64,000 bases of DNA from Stenotrophomonas sp046736075 (GTDB taxonomy: Bacteria; Pseudomonadota; Gammaproteobacteria; Xanthomonadales; Xanthomonadaceae). Position 1 is the first letter of the stretch. Every line of letters starts with the position of its first letter. The translations under genes and the position numbers were made by a program. Of the stretch, positions 1-11,179 are shown one piece after another. Under the pieces are notes generated by a model, which did not search any database, had not been told where the DNA came from, and was given only the letters and a program-made list of their open reading frames with translations. The stretch is from positions 4,278,001 through 4,342,000 of the forward strand of contig NZ_CP177163.1 of assembly GCF_046736075.1 (NCBI RefSeq), in the 5' to 3' direction.

Positions 1-1
1 C

Positions 2-622
2 GGCCTGGACATGCTCAAGGAGCTGCGCGTGATGCAGGCCGGCGGCGGGCCGCGCACACCGGTGCTGGTGCTCAGTGCCGATGTCACCCCCGAGGCGATC
101 CAGCGCTGCACCCAGGCCGGTGCGCACACTTTCCTGGCCAAGCCGGTGGTGGCGGTACGCCTGCTGGACACCCTGGCCGATATCGCGTCCAACGGCCAGC
201 TCAAGGCCAGCGCGCCGATCGTGCGCACCGCCACCCAGCTCGACGGCGTGCTCGACCCGGGCGTGCTGGACGAGCTGGCGTCGCTGGGCATGGGCGATGG
301 CTTCGAGCGGGAATTCATCCGGCAGTGCCTGGCCGATGCCGATCAGTGCGTGGCCGTGGCCACCGCCGACGGCGAACGTGCGGACTGGGTGCATTTCCGC
401 GAGCAGGCACATGCCATCAAGGGCGTGGCCAGCAACCTGGGCCTGGTGCGCGTGGCCAACCGCGCCGGCGACCTGATGCGCATGGCCGACTGGCAGCTCA
501 AGAGCGAATGGCGTCAGCGCCTGTCGGCGCTGCAGGGCGGCATCAAGGAAGGGCGCCAGGCGCTGGATGCGCGGGCGCGCCAGCGCGCGCGACCCAGCGA
601 CAACGACAGCGACGTGCGCTGA
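2..622 (+). CDS. rpfC: RpfC, C-terminal part (receiver end plus Hpt domain)
   Basis: This is the 3' end of a hybrid histidine kinase; the frame is already open at the window edge. The first ~60 residues are the end of a receiver domain: hydrophobic strand LVLSAD, then the invariant lysine in FLAKPV. An Hpt domain follows, with AHAIKG and its phospho-accepting His at 410-412. In the Rpf system RpfC senses the fatty-acid signal DSF and binds RpfF. The assignment rests on this domain order plus the convergent rpfF/rpfB neighbours. The receiver aspartate and the sensor lie upstream, outside the window. Confidence 0.88.
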   Translation, partial: GLDMLKELRVMQAGGGPRTPVLVLSADVTPEAIQRCTQAGAHTFLAKPVVAVRLLDTLADIASNGQLKASAPIVRTATQLDGVLDPGVLDELASLGMGDGFEREFIRQCLADADQCVAVATADGERADWVHFREQAHAIKGVASNLGLVRVANRAGDLMRMADWQLKSEWRQRLSALQGGIKEGRQALDARARQRARPSDNDSDVR

Positions 623-626
623 GCCC

Positions 627-1103
627 TCACTCCGTCGGCGGTGCACCGCTCGATTCAAGGGCGCTCATGTCCAGACCGGCCGCCTGAAACCGTGCCACGG
701 CGGTCTGCAGACCGTCCGTGTCGTCGCGGGTGGGCCCCGAACGCCGGATGGCCTCGGCGCAGGTGCGGTGATCGGTGCGGCATTGCTCGGGGTGTTCAAG
801 CCGCGCGGCGGTCATCGCAATCACCACCGCCATGTGCGGAATGGCGCGGACCGGCGTGCGTTCCCCGCGGTAGAACGCCGCGAACTGCTGCCGCACCCTC
901 GACGCGGCGGCCGCGGCCCCCGGGGCGGAGACGTCCGTCGGCGCGAGAAGCGACGTCTTGCCCCCCTGTTCAAGCGTGCGTACCTCATCGGCCAGCACGG
1001 TCTCGAGAATGAACGCCTCGACCGCGCTGGGCACGTCGTCGGACGCGAGCGCGTCGGCCACGGGGGCGATGACCAGGAGTGCCGTACACAGGAGCATGCG
1101 CAT
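627..1103 (-). CDS. Secreted hypothetical protein
   Basis: This 158-aa protein has an N-terminal signal peptide (MRMLLCTALLVIAPVADALA, cleavage probably just after ADALA). I chose this Met because GGAG lies 9 nt upstream. The frame stays open for 14 more codons but those lack a ribosome site. The mature part is mostly helical, with two Cys residues (CRTDHRTC) that could form a disulfide. I recognise no domain. It ends tail to tail with rpfC, 4 bp away, and sits downstream of the rpfF terminator. Its function is unknown. Confidence 0.6.
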   Translation of the reverse strand: MRMLLCTALLVIAPVADALASDDVPSAVEAFILETVLADEVRTLEQGGKTSLLAPTDVSAPGAAAAASRVRQQFAAFYRGERTPVRAIPHMAVVIAMTAARLEHPEQCRTDHRTCAEAIRRSGPTRDDTDGLQTAVARFQAAGLDMSALESSGAPPTE

Positions 1104-1240
1104 GCGACGCCGCTCCAGATCACATCGCTGCGGAGACATCAACATCGGTCCTTGAGGATGATGGGGGAGGGCACCATACAGCCGCGCGCCTGATCGGGCC
1201 AGCCCAGGCGCGGCGACCGGGCGGCGGCGGGAAGAACCAT

Positions 1241-1266
1241 AAAAAAGCCCGGCAGCGGCCGGGCTT
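1241..1266 (-). terminator. Rho-independent terminator after rpfF
   Basis: Read on the minus strand, AAGCCCGGC-CGCT-GCCGGGCTT forms a 9-bp perfect stem and is followed by a T run (TTTTTT including the stem end). It lies 26 bp past the rpfF stop codon, so it should end the rpfF message. Confidence 0.88.
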
Positions 1267-1291
1267 GAACAACAGCAGGGGAGGGTGGAAC

Positions 1292-2161
1292 TCAGGCGAC
1301 GTCAAGGGTGGCGCGGCGGGTCTGTGCCTTGATCAGGCGGTCCATCGTGCGCAGCGACTTGTCGCCGAGCGCCAGGGCCGAATCGACCCACACCTTGGTG
1401 ATCTCCAGCAGTTCGTCGTAACGCACGGCCTGGGCCAGGTTGCGTGCCGCGTTCATGGCCAGGTAGGAATGCGGAATGCGCTGGTGCTGGCGGATCAGGT
1501 CTTCGACCGCCTTCACGCCCTGGCCCTTGGGCACCAGCACGTCCACCACGCCCATCGCGTGCATTTCCTCGGCGCTGTACACCCGGCCGTCCAGGATGAT
1601 CTTCTCGGCCAGCTGCGGGGCCACCCGCTTGCACAGGAAGGAATACGCCCCCATGCCCGGGAACAGGCCGAACAGCACCTCCGGCAGGCCCATGCCGCAG
1701 CCTTCCTCGGCCACGATGGTGTGGCAGGCCAGAGCCATCTCCAGGCCGCCACCCAGCGCATCGCCCTGGATCAGCGCGATGGAGCGCACGTCGCCGCCGA
1801 AGCCGGTGTGCAGGTGGTGCACGCCTTCCACGCACCGCTGGGCGTAGGTGAGCAGGCGGTCGCGGTTGCCTTCGCGGATCAGGCGGGTGAACAGGTCCAG
1901 ATCGCCGCCCAGGTTGTAGGCCGTGGCGTCGGAGGCCAGCACGAAATGGCGCAGCTTGCCGCTGTTGCGCTCGGCCGGCGTGCGCGTGATAGCGCTCATG
2001 TAGTTCCACATTTCATCCAGCATGTCCTTGCGGCAGCAGGGACGCACACCGCTGGTGGCGTCGGCATGCATGAACAGCCAATGTGCGGCATCGTCGCCGG
2101 TGGTTTCAGTACGGATGGTGGCGTAGCGGTGGCTGACGGGCAGCTTTTCGATGGTGCTCAT
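1292..2161 (-). CDS. rpfF: RpfF, DSF synthase (crotonase fold)
   Basis: RpfF is a bifunctional crotonase-superfamily enzyme. It dehydrates 3-hydroxyacyl-ACP to the cis-2-enoyl form and releases the free acid, the quorum signal DSF. With the start chosen here (SD GAGGAA 6 nt upstream, MSTIEKLP) it is 289 aa, the usual family length. The two catalytic glutamates known from Xanthomonas RpfF fall exactly at E141 (GGGLEMAL) and E161 (GLPEVLF). A longer frame reaches 2263 but has no ribosome site. S. maltophilia strains carry two RpfF variants that differ mainly near the N-terminus; I cannot type this one by eye. Confidence 0.95.
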   Translation of the reverse strand: MSTIEKLPVSHRYATIRTETTGDDAAHWLFMHADATSGVRPCCRKDMLDEMWNYMSAITRTPAERNSGKLRHFVLASDATAYNLGGDLDLFTRLIREGNRDRLLTYAQRCVEGVHHLHTGFGGDVRSIALIQGDALGGGLEMALACHTIVAEEGCGMGLPEVLFGLFPGMGAYSFLCKRVAPQLAEKIILDGRVYSAEEMHAMGVVDVLVPKGQGVKAVEDLIRQHQRIPHSYLAMNAARNLAQAVRYDELLEITKVWVDSALALGDKSLRTMDRLIKAQTRRATLDVA

Positions 2162-2264
2162 GGCGATTTCCTCAACGATGCGGGCCCGCAGGGAGGATGT
2201 TGTGGTCGGCGGGCCGGACGGGTCCACACGCGGCGATGCTACACCCCCCGGGCATGCAGCCATG

Positions 2265-2297
2265 AAAAAGGCCTGCCCCGTCGCCGGTGCAGGCCCT
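2265..2297 (-). terminator. Terminator between rpfB and rpfF
   Basis: On the minus strand a GGCCTGC/GCAGGCC stem with a 12-nt loop is followed by TTTTT, starting 26 bp past the rpfB stop. It separates rpfB transcription from rpfF. rpfF therefore probably has its own promoter in 2162-2264, which I cannot place. Confidence 0.78.
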
Positions 2298-2322
2298 GTT
2301 CGTTCACGATAGGCGCAAACCC

Positions 2323-3999
2323 TTACGGGGCGGGCGTATCGCGCAGTTCACGGCGCAGAATCTTGCCGACATTGGTCTTCGGCAGCTCCTTTCGGAATTC
2401 AACGATTCTGGGGTGCTTGTAGCCGGTCAGGTTGGCGCGCGCGTGTTCCTTGACCTGCTCGGCGGTCAGGTTCGGGTCCTTCTTGACGATGACGACCTTC
2501 ACCACTTCGCCGGATTTTTCATCCGGCACGCCGACCGCGGCCACTTCGAGCACGCCGGGCATCATCGCGATCACGTCCTCGACTTCGTTCGGGTACACGT
2601 TGAAGCCGGACACCAGGATCATGTCCTTCTTGCGGTCCACGATGTAGAAGAAGCCCTGTTCGTCCATGCGCGCCATGTCGCCGGTGTGCAGCCAGCCCTC
2701 GGCATCGACCGCCTTGGCGGTTTCCTCCGGACGCTGCCAGTAGCCCTTCATCACCTGCGGGCCCTTGATGCACAGCTCGCCGACGTCACCGGCCGGCAGC
2801 GTGTTGCCGTTGTCGTCCTTCACGCAGGCGTCGGTGGACGGGATCGGCAGGCCGATCGCGCCGTTGTACTCGGCCAGGGTCAGCGGGTTGATGCAGGCCG
2901 CCGGCGAGGTTTCGGTGAGGCCGTAGGCCTCGACCAGGGTCACGCCGGTGACCTTCTTCCAGCGCTCGGCCACGGCGCGCTGCACCGCCATGCCGCCACC
3001 CAGGGTGACCTTCAGCGAGGAGAAGTCGATCTCGTCGAAGCCGGGGGTGTTGAGCAGGCCGTTGAACAGCGTGTTGACGCCGGTGATGGCGGTGAACCGG
3101 GTCGACTTCAGCTCCTTGACGAAGCCCTTCATGTCGCGCGGATTGGTGATCAGGTGGTTGCAGCCACCGAACTTCATGAAGACCAGGCCGTTCGCGGTCA
3201 ACGCGAAGATGTGGTACAGCGGCAGGGCGGTGATGATCCACTCCTTGCCCATCTCGATGCCCGAGGCGGAGATCCAGGCCGAGGCCTGCTGCATGTTGGC
3301 GACCAGGTTGCGGTTGGTCAGCATGGCGCCCTTGGCCACGCCGGTGGTGCCGCCGGTGTACTGCAGGAACGCCACGTCGTCGTGGTCGATCTCGACCTTC
3401 GGCAGGGTGTGGCGGCTGCCGATCTTCAGCGCCTGGTTGAAGCGGATCGCGCCGCGCAGGCTGTAGTTGGGCACCATCTTCTTGATGTACTTCAGCACGA
3501 AGTTCACCACGACGCCCTTGACGCCCAGCATGTCGCCCAGGCCGGTGGTGATCACCTGCCGGATGGGCGTGTCGGCGATGACCTGCTGCACGGTGTCCCC
3601 GAAGTTGTCCACCACCACCAGCACCGTGGCGCCGGAGTCCACCAGCTGGTGCTTGAGCTCGCGGGCGGTGTACAGCGGGTTGACGTTGACCACGGTCAGG
3701 CCGGCGCGCAGCACGCCGAAGGTGGCCACCGGGTACTGCAGGCAGTTGGGCATCATCAGGGCGACGCGATCGCCCTTCTTGAGCTGCAGCTCGCCCAGCA
3801 GGTAGGCGGCGAACTGCTCGACCAGCGCATCGGTCTCACCGTAGGTGAGCACCTTGCCGAAACTGGAGTAGGCGGGGCGGTCGCGGAACTTGGCCACCGA
3901 GGTGTCGAAAACGGCCGACACCGAGTGGAACTCGTTGACGTCGATCTCGGCGGGTACGCCTTGCGGATAACTCTGCAGCCAGGGACGTTCCAGACTCAT
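2323..3999 (-). CDS. rpfB: RpfB, long-chain acyl-CoA ligase (FadD-type)
   Basis: This 558-aa AMP-forming acyl-CoA synthetase carries the A3 phosphate-binding motif YTGGTTGVAKG, the adenylation motif VEAYGLTETSP, the hinge region with HTGDMARMDEQGFFYIVDR, and a C-terminal catalytic lysine in TNVGKILRRELR. FadD-type enzymes activate long-chain fatty acids to CoA esters. In Xanthomonas RpfB is implicated in DSF turnover and fatty-acid activation. It lies upstream of rpfF in the same orientation, separated by a hairpin terminator. The region 4000-4229, shared with the divergent downstream gene, should hold its promoter, but no clear boxes are visible. Confidence 0.92.
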   Translation of the reverse strand: MSLERPWLQSYPQGVPAEIDVNEFHSVSAVFDTSVAKFRDRPAYSSFGKVLTYGETDALVEQFAAYLLGELQLKKGDRVALMMPNCLQYPVATFGVLRAGLTVVNVNPLYTARELKHQLVDSGATVLVVVDNFGDTVQQVIADTPIRQVITTGLGDMLGVKGVVVNFVLKYIKKMVPNYSLRGAIRFNQALKIGSRHTLPKVEIDHDDVAFLQYTGGTTGVAKGAMLTNRNLVANMQQASAWISASGIEMGKEWIITALPLYHIFALTANGLVFMKFGGCNHLITNPRDMKGFVKELKSTRFTAITGVNTLFNGLLNTPGFDEIDFSSLKVTLGGGMAVQRAVAERWKKVTGVTLVEAYGLTETSPAACINPLTLAEYNGAIGLPIPSTDACVKDDNGNTLPAGDVGELCIKGPQVMKGYWQRPEETAKAVDAEGWLHTGDMARMDEQGFFYIVDRKKDMILVSGFNVYPNEVEDVIAMMPGVLEVAAVGVPDEKSGEVVKVVIVKKDPNLTAEQVKEHARANLTGYKHPRIVEFRKELPKTNVGKILRRELRDTPAP

Positions 4000-4229
4000 A
4001 TTCCCCCTCCAGGAAACGTGGATGAAATGGTGCGATGACGGAGAGTATCCGTCAGTTCATGCCCCGGCAGCATACCGGGCCGAATGGAAAAGGCGAAGAG
4101 CCGGTGAAAACCGTGTGCACGCCGTGTGGGCAAAGGGCGCGCGAGAGGCGCATCTGCACGTATTCCTACAGACGCCGCGGCGGCCCGCTGCGCAGACTTG
4201 GACGCTCGACTCTCACGGAGATACTCACC

Positions 4230-4709
4230 ATGAAGCACTTCCATGCGGGGCCCCGGCGTTGCGGATGGGCCGCTGCGCTGCTGCTGGCCGCTGCCACAGG
4301 CGCGCACGCGCAGGCAGCGCCGGAGCCGTTGCGGCAGTTGGATTTCCCGGTACTGGCGCGCGGCGAGACCGGGCAGTTCCGGGTGCTGGTGCCGGCCCAC
4401 GGCGGTGGCGAAGGGGCGGTGGCTTATGCCGTGCATGCCGTGATGCCCGGCTCGGGAGATGACCTTGGCTATCGATTCCCTGCGGTCAGCTGCCCGGAGG
4501 GCTTCAAACAGAACGTACACGCCGACGACCGCGGCGTGGTCTGCCATCAAAGCGGGGGACTGCCGCATCCGGCCTTCACCATGACCGTGACCGTGCGCAA
4601 CGTCGAGGCGGCAGATGGCGAAACCCGCCAGGACGACGGGCTGCGCAGCGTGGCGCTGTACGGCGCGGTCACGCATGCACCCTGGTTCCTGTACGGCGTG
4701 CGGCCCTGA
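4230..4709 (+). CDS. Secreted hypothetical protein
   Basis: This 159-aa protein starts at a Met with ACGGAG 9 nt upstream; the longer open frame from 4035 is not supported by a ribosome site. The first ~24 residues form a signal peptide with a twin-Arg-like start (GPRRCGWAAALLLAAATGAHAQA). The mature part has alternating beta-type segments and two Cys (SCPEGFK, VVCHQSG), suggesting a small periplasmic beta-sandwich. I do not recognise a family. It is divergent from rpfB and convergent with acnA. Confidence 0.6.
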   Translation: MKHFHAGPRRCGWAAALLLAAATGAHAQAAPEPLRQLDFPVLARGETGQFRVLVPAHGGGEGAVAYAVHAVMPGSGDDLGYRFPAVSCPEGFKQNVHADDRGVVCHQSGGLPHPAFTMTVTVRNVEAADGETRQDDGLRSVALYGAVTHAPWFLYGVRP

Positions 4710-4775
4710 TCGGCAGGATGCCAGCGCGGGTGCGCTGGCATCTGCGGCCGTCCCCGCAGCGCGGGGCAGGGAGCC

Positions 4776-7529
<2,754 letters not shown>

Positions 7530-7761
7530 GCGGGGTGACTCCTCTTGCGGATGGCTTGCATTGGCCGCCCGGGGGCAGGCCTGCTTGCGTTCGCCGATGG
7601 CCGATAGGCCCGGTGACCGTCCGAGTATGAACGATTCAGCCGGCCGTCGGCCTGCGGCATCGGGTCTCAGGCTACATGGAGATATGTATCGCTGATGTCA
7701 TGGGTCGCTGCGTATCCTTATGCCCTGCAAGGCCCGGGGCGGGCCGGAGCGGGGCGGTGGT

Positions 7762-7800
7762 GGAAGTATGCCCCCGGAAGTATGTATAATTTGTGCATAC
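7762..7800 (+). promoter_or_regulatory. Promoter/operator of the VapBC pair
   Basis: A perfect -10 box TATAAT (7785-7790) sits inside an inverted repeat GTATG-N11-CATAC (7780-7800). The direct repeat ggaagtatg occurs at 7762-7770 and 7776-7784. AbrB-type antitoxins commonly bind such repeats and repress their own promoter. No good -35 box is visible 17 bp upstream, consistent with a tightly controlled or weak promoter. Confidence 0.6.
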
Positions 7801-7816
7801 TTTGGAGGGCCTACCG

Positions 7817-8041
7817 ATGGAAGCCACCGTTGCAGAACGCGGACAGATCACCTTGCCCAAGGCGGTCCGCGACGCGCTGGGTCTGACCAAGGGCACCCAG
7901 CTGAAGGTCGAACTGGAGGGCAGCCGCATCATCCTGCGCAAGAGCGTGGACGATGCCATCTCGCGCGCACGCGGCAAGTTCGCCCTGGACGGCTTCGACT
8001 CGGCGCAGGCCGCGGTGGACGCGGTCCGCGACGAGGAATGA
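7817..8041 (+). CDS. vapB: AbrB/MazE-type antitoxin (VapB-like)
   Basis: This 74-aa protein opens with the swapped-hairpin AbrB fold: VAERGQITLPKAVRDALGL, then a second strand pair LKVELEGSRIILRK. The C-terminal ~30 residues (DDAISRARGKFALDGF...) are helical and acidic, as expected for the toxin-binding tail. GGAGG is 8 nt upstream of the chosen ATG. It is followed 7 bp later by a PIN-domain gene, the classic antitoxin-toxin order. Repeats around its -10 box suggest autorepression. Confidence 0.85.
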   Translation: MEATVAERGQITLPKAVRDALGLTKGTQLKVELEGSRIILRKSVDDAISRARGKFALDGFDSAQAAVDAVRDEE

Positions 8042-8048
8042 GCCGCGC

Positions 8049-8447
8049 ATGATCGCCGTCGATTCCCCGATCCTGATCGAACTGCTCAGCAACGGCCCGC
8101 AGGCCGATGCCGTGGAAGCCTGCCTGCGCCAGAGTCTGGTCGGTGGCCGCGTGGTGATCTGCGGGGTGGTGCTGGCCGAGATCTGCGCCGCGCTGCGCGG
8201 CGGCGCCGAGGTGCAGGAAGCGCTGGAGGAGATGGGTATCCATTTCAGCCCGCTGGAAGCCAAGTCGGCCCTGCGCGCCGGCGAGATGCATCGCCGCCAC
8301 CGCCAGCGTGGTGCCGGCAAGCGCGGCATCGATGATTTCATGGTCGGTTCGCACGCACTGCTGCAGTGCGATGGGCTGATCACCTGGAACGACACGTTTT
8401 ACCGCGACTACTTCAAGGGCCTGAAGCTGATCGTGCCGCAAGCCTGA
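8049..8447 (+). CDS. vapC: PIN-domain ribonuclease toxin (VapC-like)
   Basis: This 132-aa PIN-domain protein carries the expected acidic metal ligands: D5 in MIAVDSPILIELL, E in VLAEICAALRG, the GIDDFMVGSHAL segment, and a last Asp in WNDTFYRDYF. VapC toxins cut RNA, often initiator tRNA or the 23S sarcin-ricin loop. The target here cannot be read from sequence. It is coupled to the antitoxin gene just upstream, and acnB begins 60 bp downstream with no terminator between, so read-through into acnB is possible. Confidence 0.85.
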   Translation: MIAVDSPILIELLSNGPQADAVEACLRQSLVGGRVVICGVVLAEICAALRGGAEVQEALEEMGIHFSPLEAKSALRAGEMHRRHRQRGAGKRGIDDFMVGSHALLQCDGLITWNDTFYRDYFKGLKLIVPQA

Positions 8448-8507
8448 GCCCACCCTTTTCATCGCTGTATTCAACCGCATTCTTCAAAGAATCACCCGGG
8501 AGTTGTC

Positions 8508-11093
8508 ATGTTGGAAGCCTACCGCCACCACGTAGCCGAGCGCGCCGCGCTTGGCATCCCGCCGCTGCCGCTGAGTGCCCAGCAGACGGCCGACGTCATC
8601 GAACTGCTGAAGAACCCGCCCGCCGGCGAGGCCGAGTTCCTGCTCGACCTGCTGACCCACCGCGTGCCGGCCGGCGTCGACGATGCCGCCAAGGTCAAGG
8701 CCTCGTACCTGGCCGCGATCGCCCTCGGCAGCGAAGTCAATGCGCTGATCAGCCGCGAGCGCGCCACCGAACTGCTGGGCACCATGCTCGGCGGTTACAA
8801 CGTCGCCCCGCTGGTCCAGCTGCTCGATGACGCCGTGGTCGGCCCGATTGCCGCCGACGCGCTGAAGAACACCCTGCTGGTGTTCGATGCCTTCCACGAT
8901 GTGCAGGAAAAGGCCAAGGCCGGCAATGCCAACGCCCAGGGCGTGCTGCAGAGCTGGGCCGATGCCGAATGGTTCACCAGCCGTCCGGAAGTGCCGCAGA
9001 GCCTGACCATCACCGTGCTCAAGGTCACCGGCGAGACCAACACCGACGACCTGTCGCCGGCGCCCGACGCCACCACCCGTCCGGACATCCCGCTGCACGC
9101 TTTGGCGATGCTGAAGAACAAGCGCGATGGCATCGAGCCGGAAGAAGACGGCAAGCGCGGCCCGGTCAAGTTCATTGAATCGCTGAAGGACAAGGGCCAC
9201 CTGGTGGCCTACGTGGGCGACGTGGTCGGTACCGGTTCGAGCCGCAAGTCGGCCACCAACTCGGTGCTGTGGTTCACCGGTGAAGACATTCCGTTCATTC
9301 CGAACAAGCGCTTCGGCGGCGTGTGCCTGGGCTCGAAGATCGCGCCGATCTTCTACAACACGATGGAAGACGCCGGCGCGCTGCCGATCGAACTCGACGT
9401 GTCGCAGATGAACATGGGCGATGTGATCGAGCTGCGTCCGTATGACGGCAAGGCGCTGAAGGACGGCGCGGTCATCGCCGAGTTCAAGGTCAAGTCCGAC
9501 GTGCTGTTCGACGAAGTGCGCGCCGGTGGCCGCATTCCGCTGATCATCGGCCGCGGCCTGACCGCCAAGGCGCGTGAAGCACTGGGCCTGGCCCCGACCG
9601 ACCTGTTCCGCCTGCCGATGGACCCGCCGGACACCGGCAAGGGCTTCTCGCTGGCGCAGAAGATGGTCGGCCGCGCCTGCGGCCTGCCGGAAGGCCAGGG
9701 CATGCGCCCGGGCACCTACTGCGAACCGAAGATGACCTCGGTGGGCTCGCAGGACACCACCGGCCCGATGACCCGCGACGAGCTGAAGGACCTGGCCTGC
9801 CTGGGCTTCTCGGCCGACCTGGTGATGCAGTCGTTCTGCCACACCGCCGCGTACCCGAAGCCGGTGGACGTCAAGACCCACCACACCCTGCCGGAGTTCA
9901 TCTCCACCCGTGGCGGCATCTCGCTGCGTCCGGGCGACGGCGTGATCCACAGCTGGCTCAACCGCATGCTGCTGCCCGACACCGTGGGCACCGGCGGCGA
10001 TTCGCACACCCGTTTCCCGGTGGGCATTTCGTTCCCGGCCGGCTCGGGCCTGGTGGCCTTCGCCGCCGCTACCGGCGTGATGCCGCTGGACATGCCCGAA
10101 TCGGTGCTGGTCCGCTTCAAGGGCAAGATGCAGCCCGGCGTGACCCTGCGTGATCTGGTCAACGCGATCCCGCTGTACGCGATCAAGTCGGGCCTGCTGA
10201 CCGTGGCCAAGGCCGGCAAGAAGAACATCTTCTCCGGTCGCATCCTGGAAATCGAAGGGTTGCCGGAGCTGAAGGTCGAGCAGGCCTTCGAGCTGTCCGA
10301 CGCCTCGGCCGAACGTTCGGCTGCCGGCTGCTCGGTGCACCTGAACAAGGAGCCGATCATCGAGTACCTCAACAGCAACATCACGCTGCTGAAGTGGATG
10401 ATCGCCGAGGGCTACCAGGACGCGCGTTCGCTGGCCCGCCGCATCGAGAAGATGGAAGCCTGGCTGGCCAACCCGGAGCTGCTGGCACCGGATGCCGACG
10501 CCGAGTACGCCGCCGTCATCGAGATCGACCTGGCCGACATCCACGAGCCGATCGTGGCCTGCCCGAACGATCCGGACGACGTGAAGACGCTGTCGGACGT
10601 GGCCGGTGCGGCCATCGATGAAGTGTTCATCGGTTCGTGCATGACCAACATCGGTCACTTCCGTGCCGCCGCCAAGCTGCTGGAAGGCAAGCGCGACATC
10701 CCGACCAAGCTGTGGGTGGCCCCGCCGACCAAGATGGACGCCTCGGAGCTGACCAAGGAAGGCCATTACGGCACCTTCGGCACCGCCGGCGCGCGCATGG
10801 AAATGCCGGGCTGCTCGCTGTGCATGGGCAACCAGGCACAGGTGCGCGAAGGCGCGACGGTGTTCTCGACCTCGACCCGGAACTTCCCGAACCGTCTGGG
10901 CCGCAATTCCAACGTGTACCTGGGGTCGGCCGAACTGGCCGCGATCTGCTCGCGTCTGGGTCGCATCCCGACCAAGGAAGAGTACATGGCCGACATCGGC
11001 GTGCTGGATGCCAGCAGCAAGGACATCTACCGCTACATGAACTTCGACCAGATCGAGGACTACCAGGACGTGGCCAAGACGGTCGCCGCCTGA
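8508..11093 (+). CDS. acnB: Aconitate hydratase B
   Basis: This 861-aa AcnB-type aconitase matches the usual ~865 aa. An N-terminal HEAT-like helical domain (1-160) precedes the swivel domain (VGDVVGTGSSRKSATNS), the reverse of the AcnA order. The 4Fe-4S ligands come late (SCMTNIGHFRAA, GCSLCMGNQ). GGGAG lies 6 nt upstream of the ATG. In many gamma-proteobacteria AcnB is the main TCA-cycle enzyme and AcnA the stress form; that is family knowledge. A SMAG element starts 2 bp after the stop and a strong terminator follows. Confidence 0.95.
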   Translation: MLEAYRHHVAERAALGIPPLPLSAQQTADVIELLKNPPAGEAEFLLDLLTHRVPAGVDDAAKVKASYLAAIALGSEVNALISRERATELLGTMLGGYNVAPLVQLLDDAVVGPIAADALKNTLLVFDAFHDVQEKAKAGNANAQGVLQSWADAEWFTSRPEVPQSLTITVLKVTGETNTDDLSPAPDATTRPDIPLHALAMLKNKRDGIEPEEDGKRGPVKFIESLKDKGHLVAYVGDVVGTGSSRKSATNSVLWFTGEDIPFIPNKRFGGVCLGSKIAPIFYNTMEDAGALPIELDVSQMNMGDVIELRPYDGKALKDGAVIAEFKVKSDVLFDEVRAGGRIPLIIGRGLTAKAREALGLAPTDLFRLPMDPPDTGKGFSLAQKMVGRACGLPEGQGMRPGTYCEPKMTSVGSQDTTGPMTRDELKDLACLGFSADLVMQSFCHTAAYPKPVDVKTHHTLPEFISTRGGISLRPGDGVIHSWLNRMLLPDTVGTGGDSHTRFPVGISFPAGSGLVAFAAATGVMPLDMPESVLVRFKGKMQPGVTLRDLVNAIPLYAIKSGLLTVAKAGKKNIFSGRILEIEGLPELKVEQAFELSDASAERSAAGCSVHLNKEPIIEYLNSNITLLKWMIAEGYQDARSLARRIEKMEAWLANPELLAPDADAEYAAVIEIDLADIHEPIVACPNDPDDVKTLSDVAGAAIDEVFIGSCMTNIGHFRAAAKLLEGKRDIPTKLWVAPPTKMDASELTKEGHYGTFGTAGARMEMPGCSLCMGNQAQVREGATVFSTSTRNFPNRLGRNSNVYLGSAELAAICSRLGRIPTKEEYMADIGVLDASSKDIYRYMNFDQIEDYQDVAKTVAA

Positions 11094-11094
11094 T

Positions 11095-11119
11095 GTAGTG
11101 CCGGGCGCTGCCCGGCAAC
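11095..11119 (+). repeat. Single SMAG-type GTAG palindrome
   Basis: GTAGTGCCGGGCGCTGCCCGGCAAC carries a GTAG end and a GCCGGGC/GCCCGGC stem. It sits 2 bp after the acnB stop codon. Confidence 0.75.
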
Positions 11120-11127
11120 GGTGGATC

Positions 11128-11165
11128 ACAACAACACCCGGCCCAGGCCGGGTGTTGTTGTTTGG
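11128..11165 (+). terminator. Terminator after acnB
   Basis: A 16-bp perfect inverted repeat (ACAACAACACCCGGCC and its complement, 2-nt centre) is followed by TT. It ends acnB transcription. Its lower arms are AT-richer, but the minus strand has no T tract, so it is less convincing as a cheB terminator. Confidence 0.85.
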
Positions 11166-11179
11166 ATCGCAGCGCGGGG

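Noticed and set aside
2162..2263. N-terminal extension of RpfF.
   Set aside because: The added 34 residues have no ribosome site. The 289-aa start has one and puts the catalytic Glu at 141 and 161.
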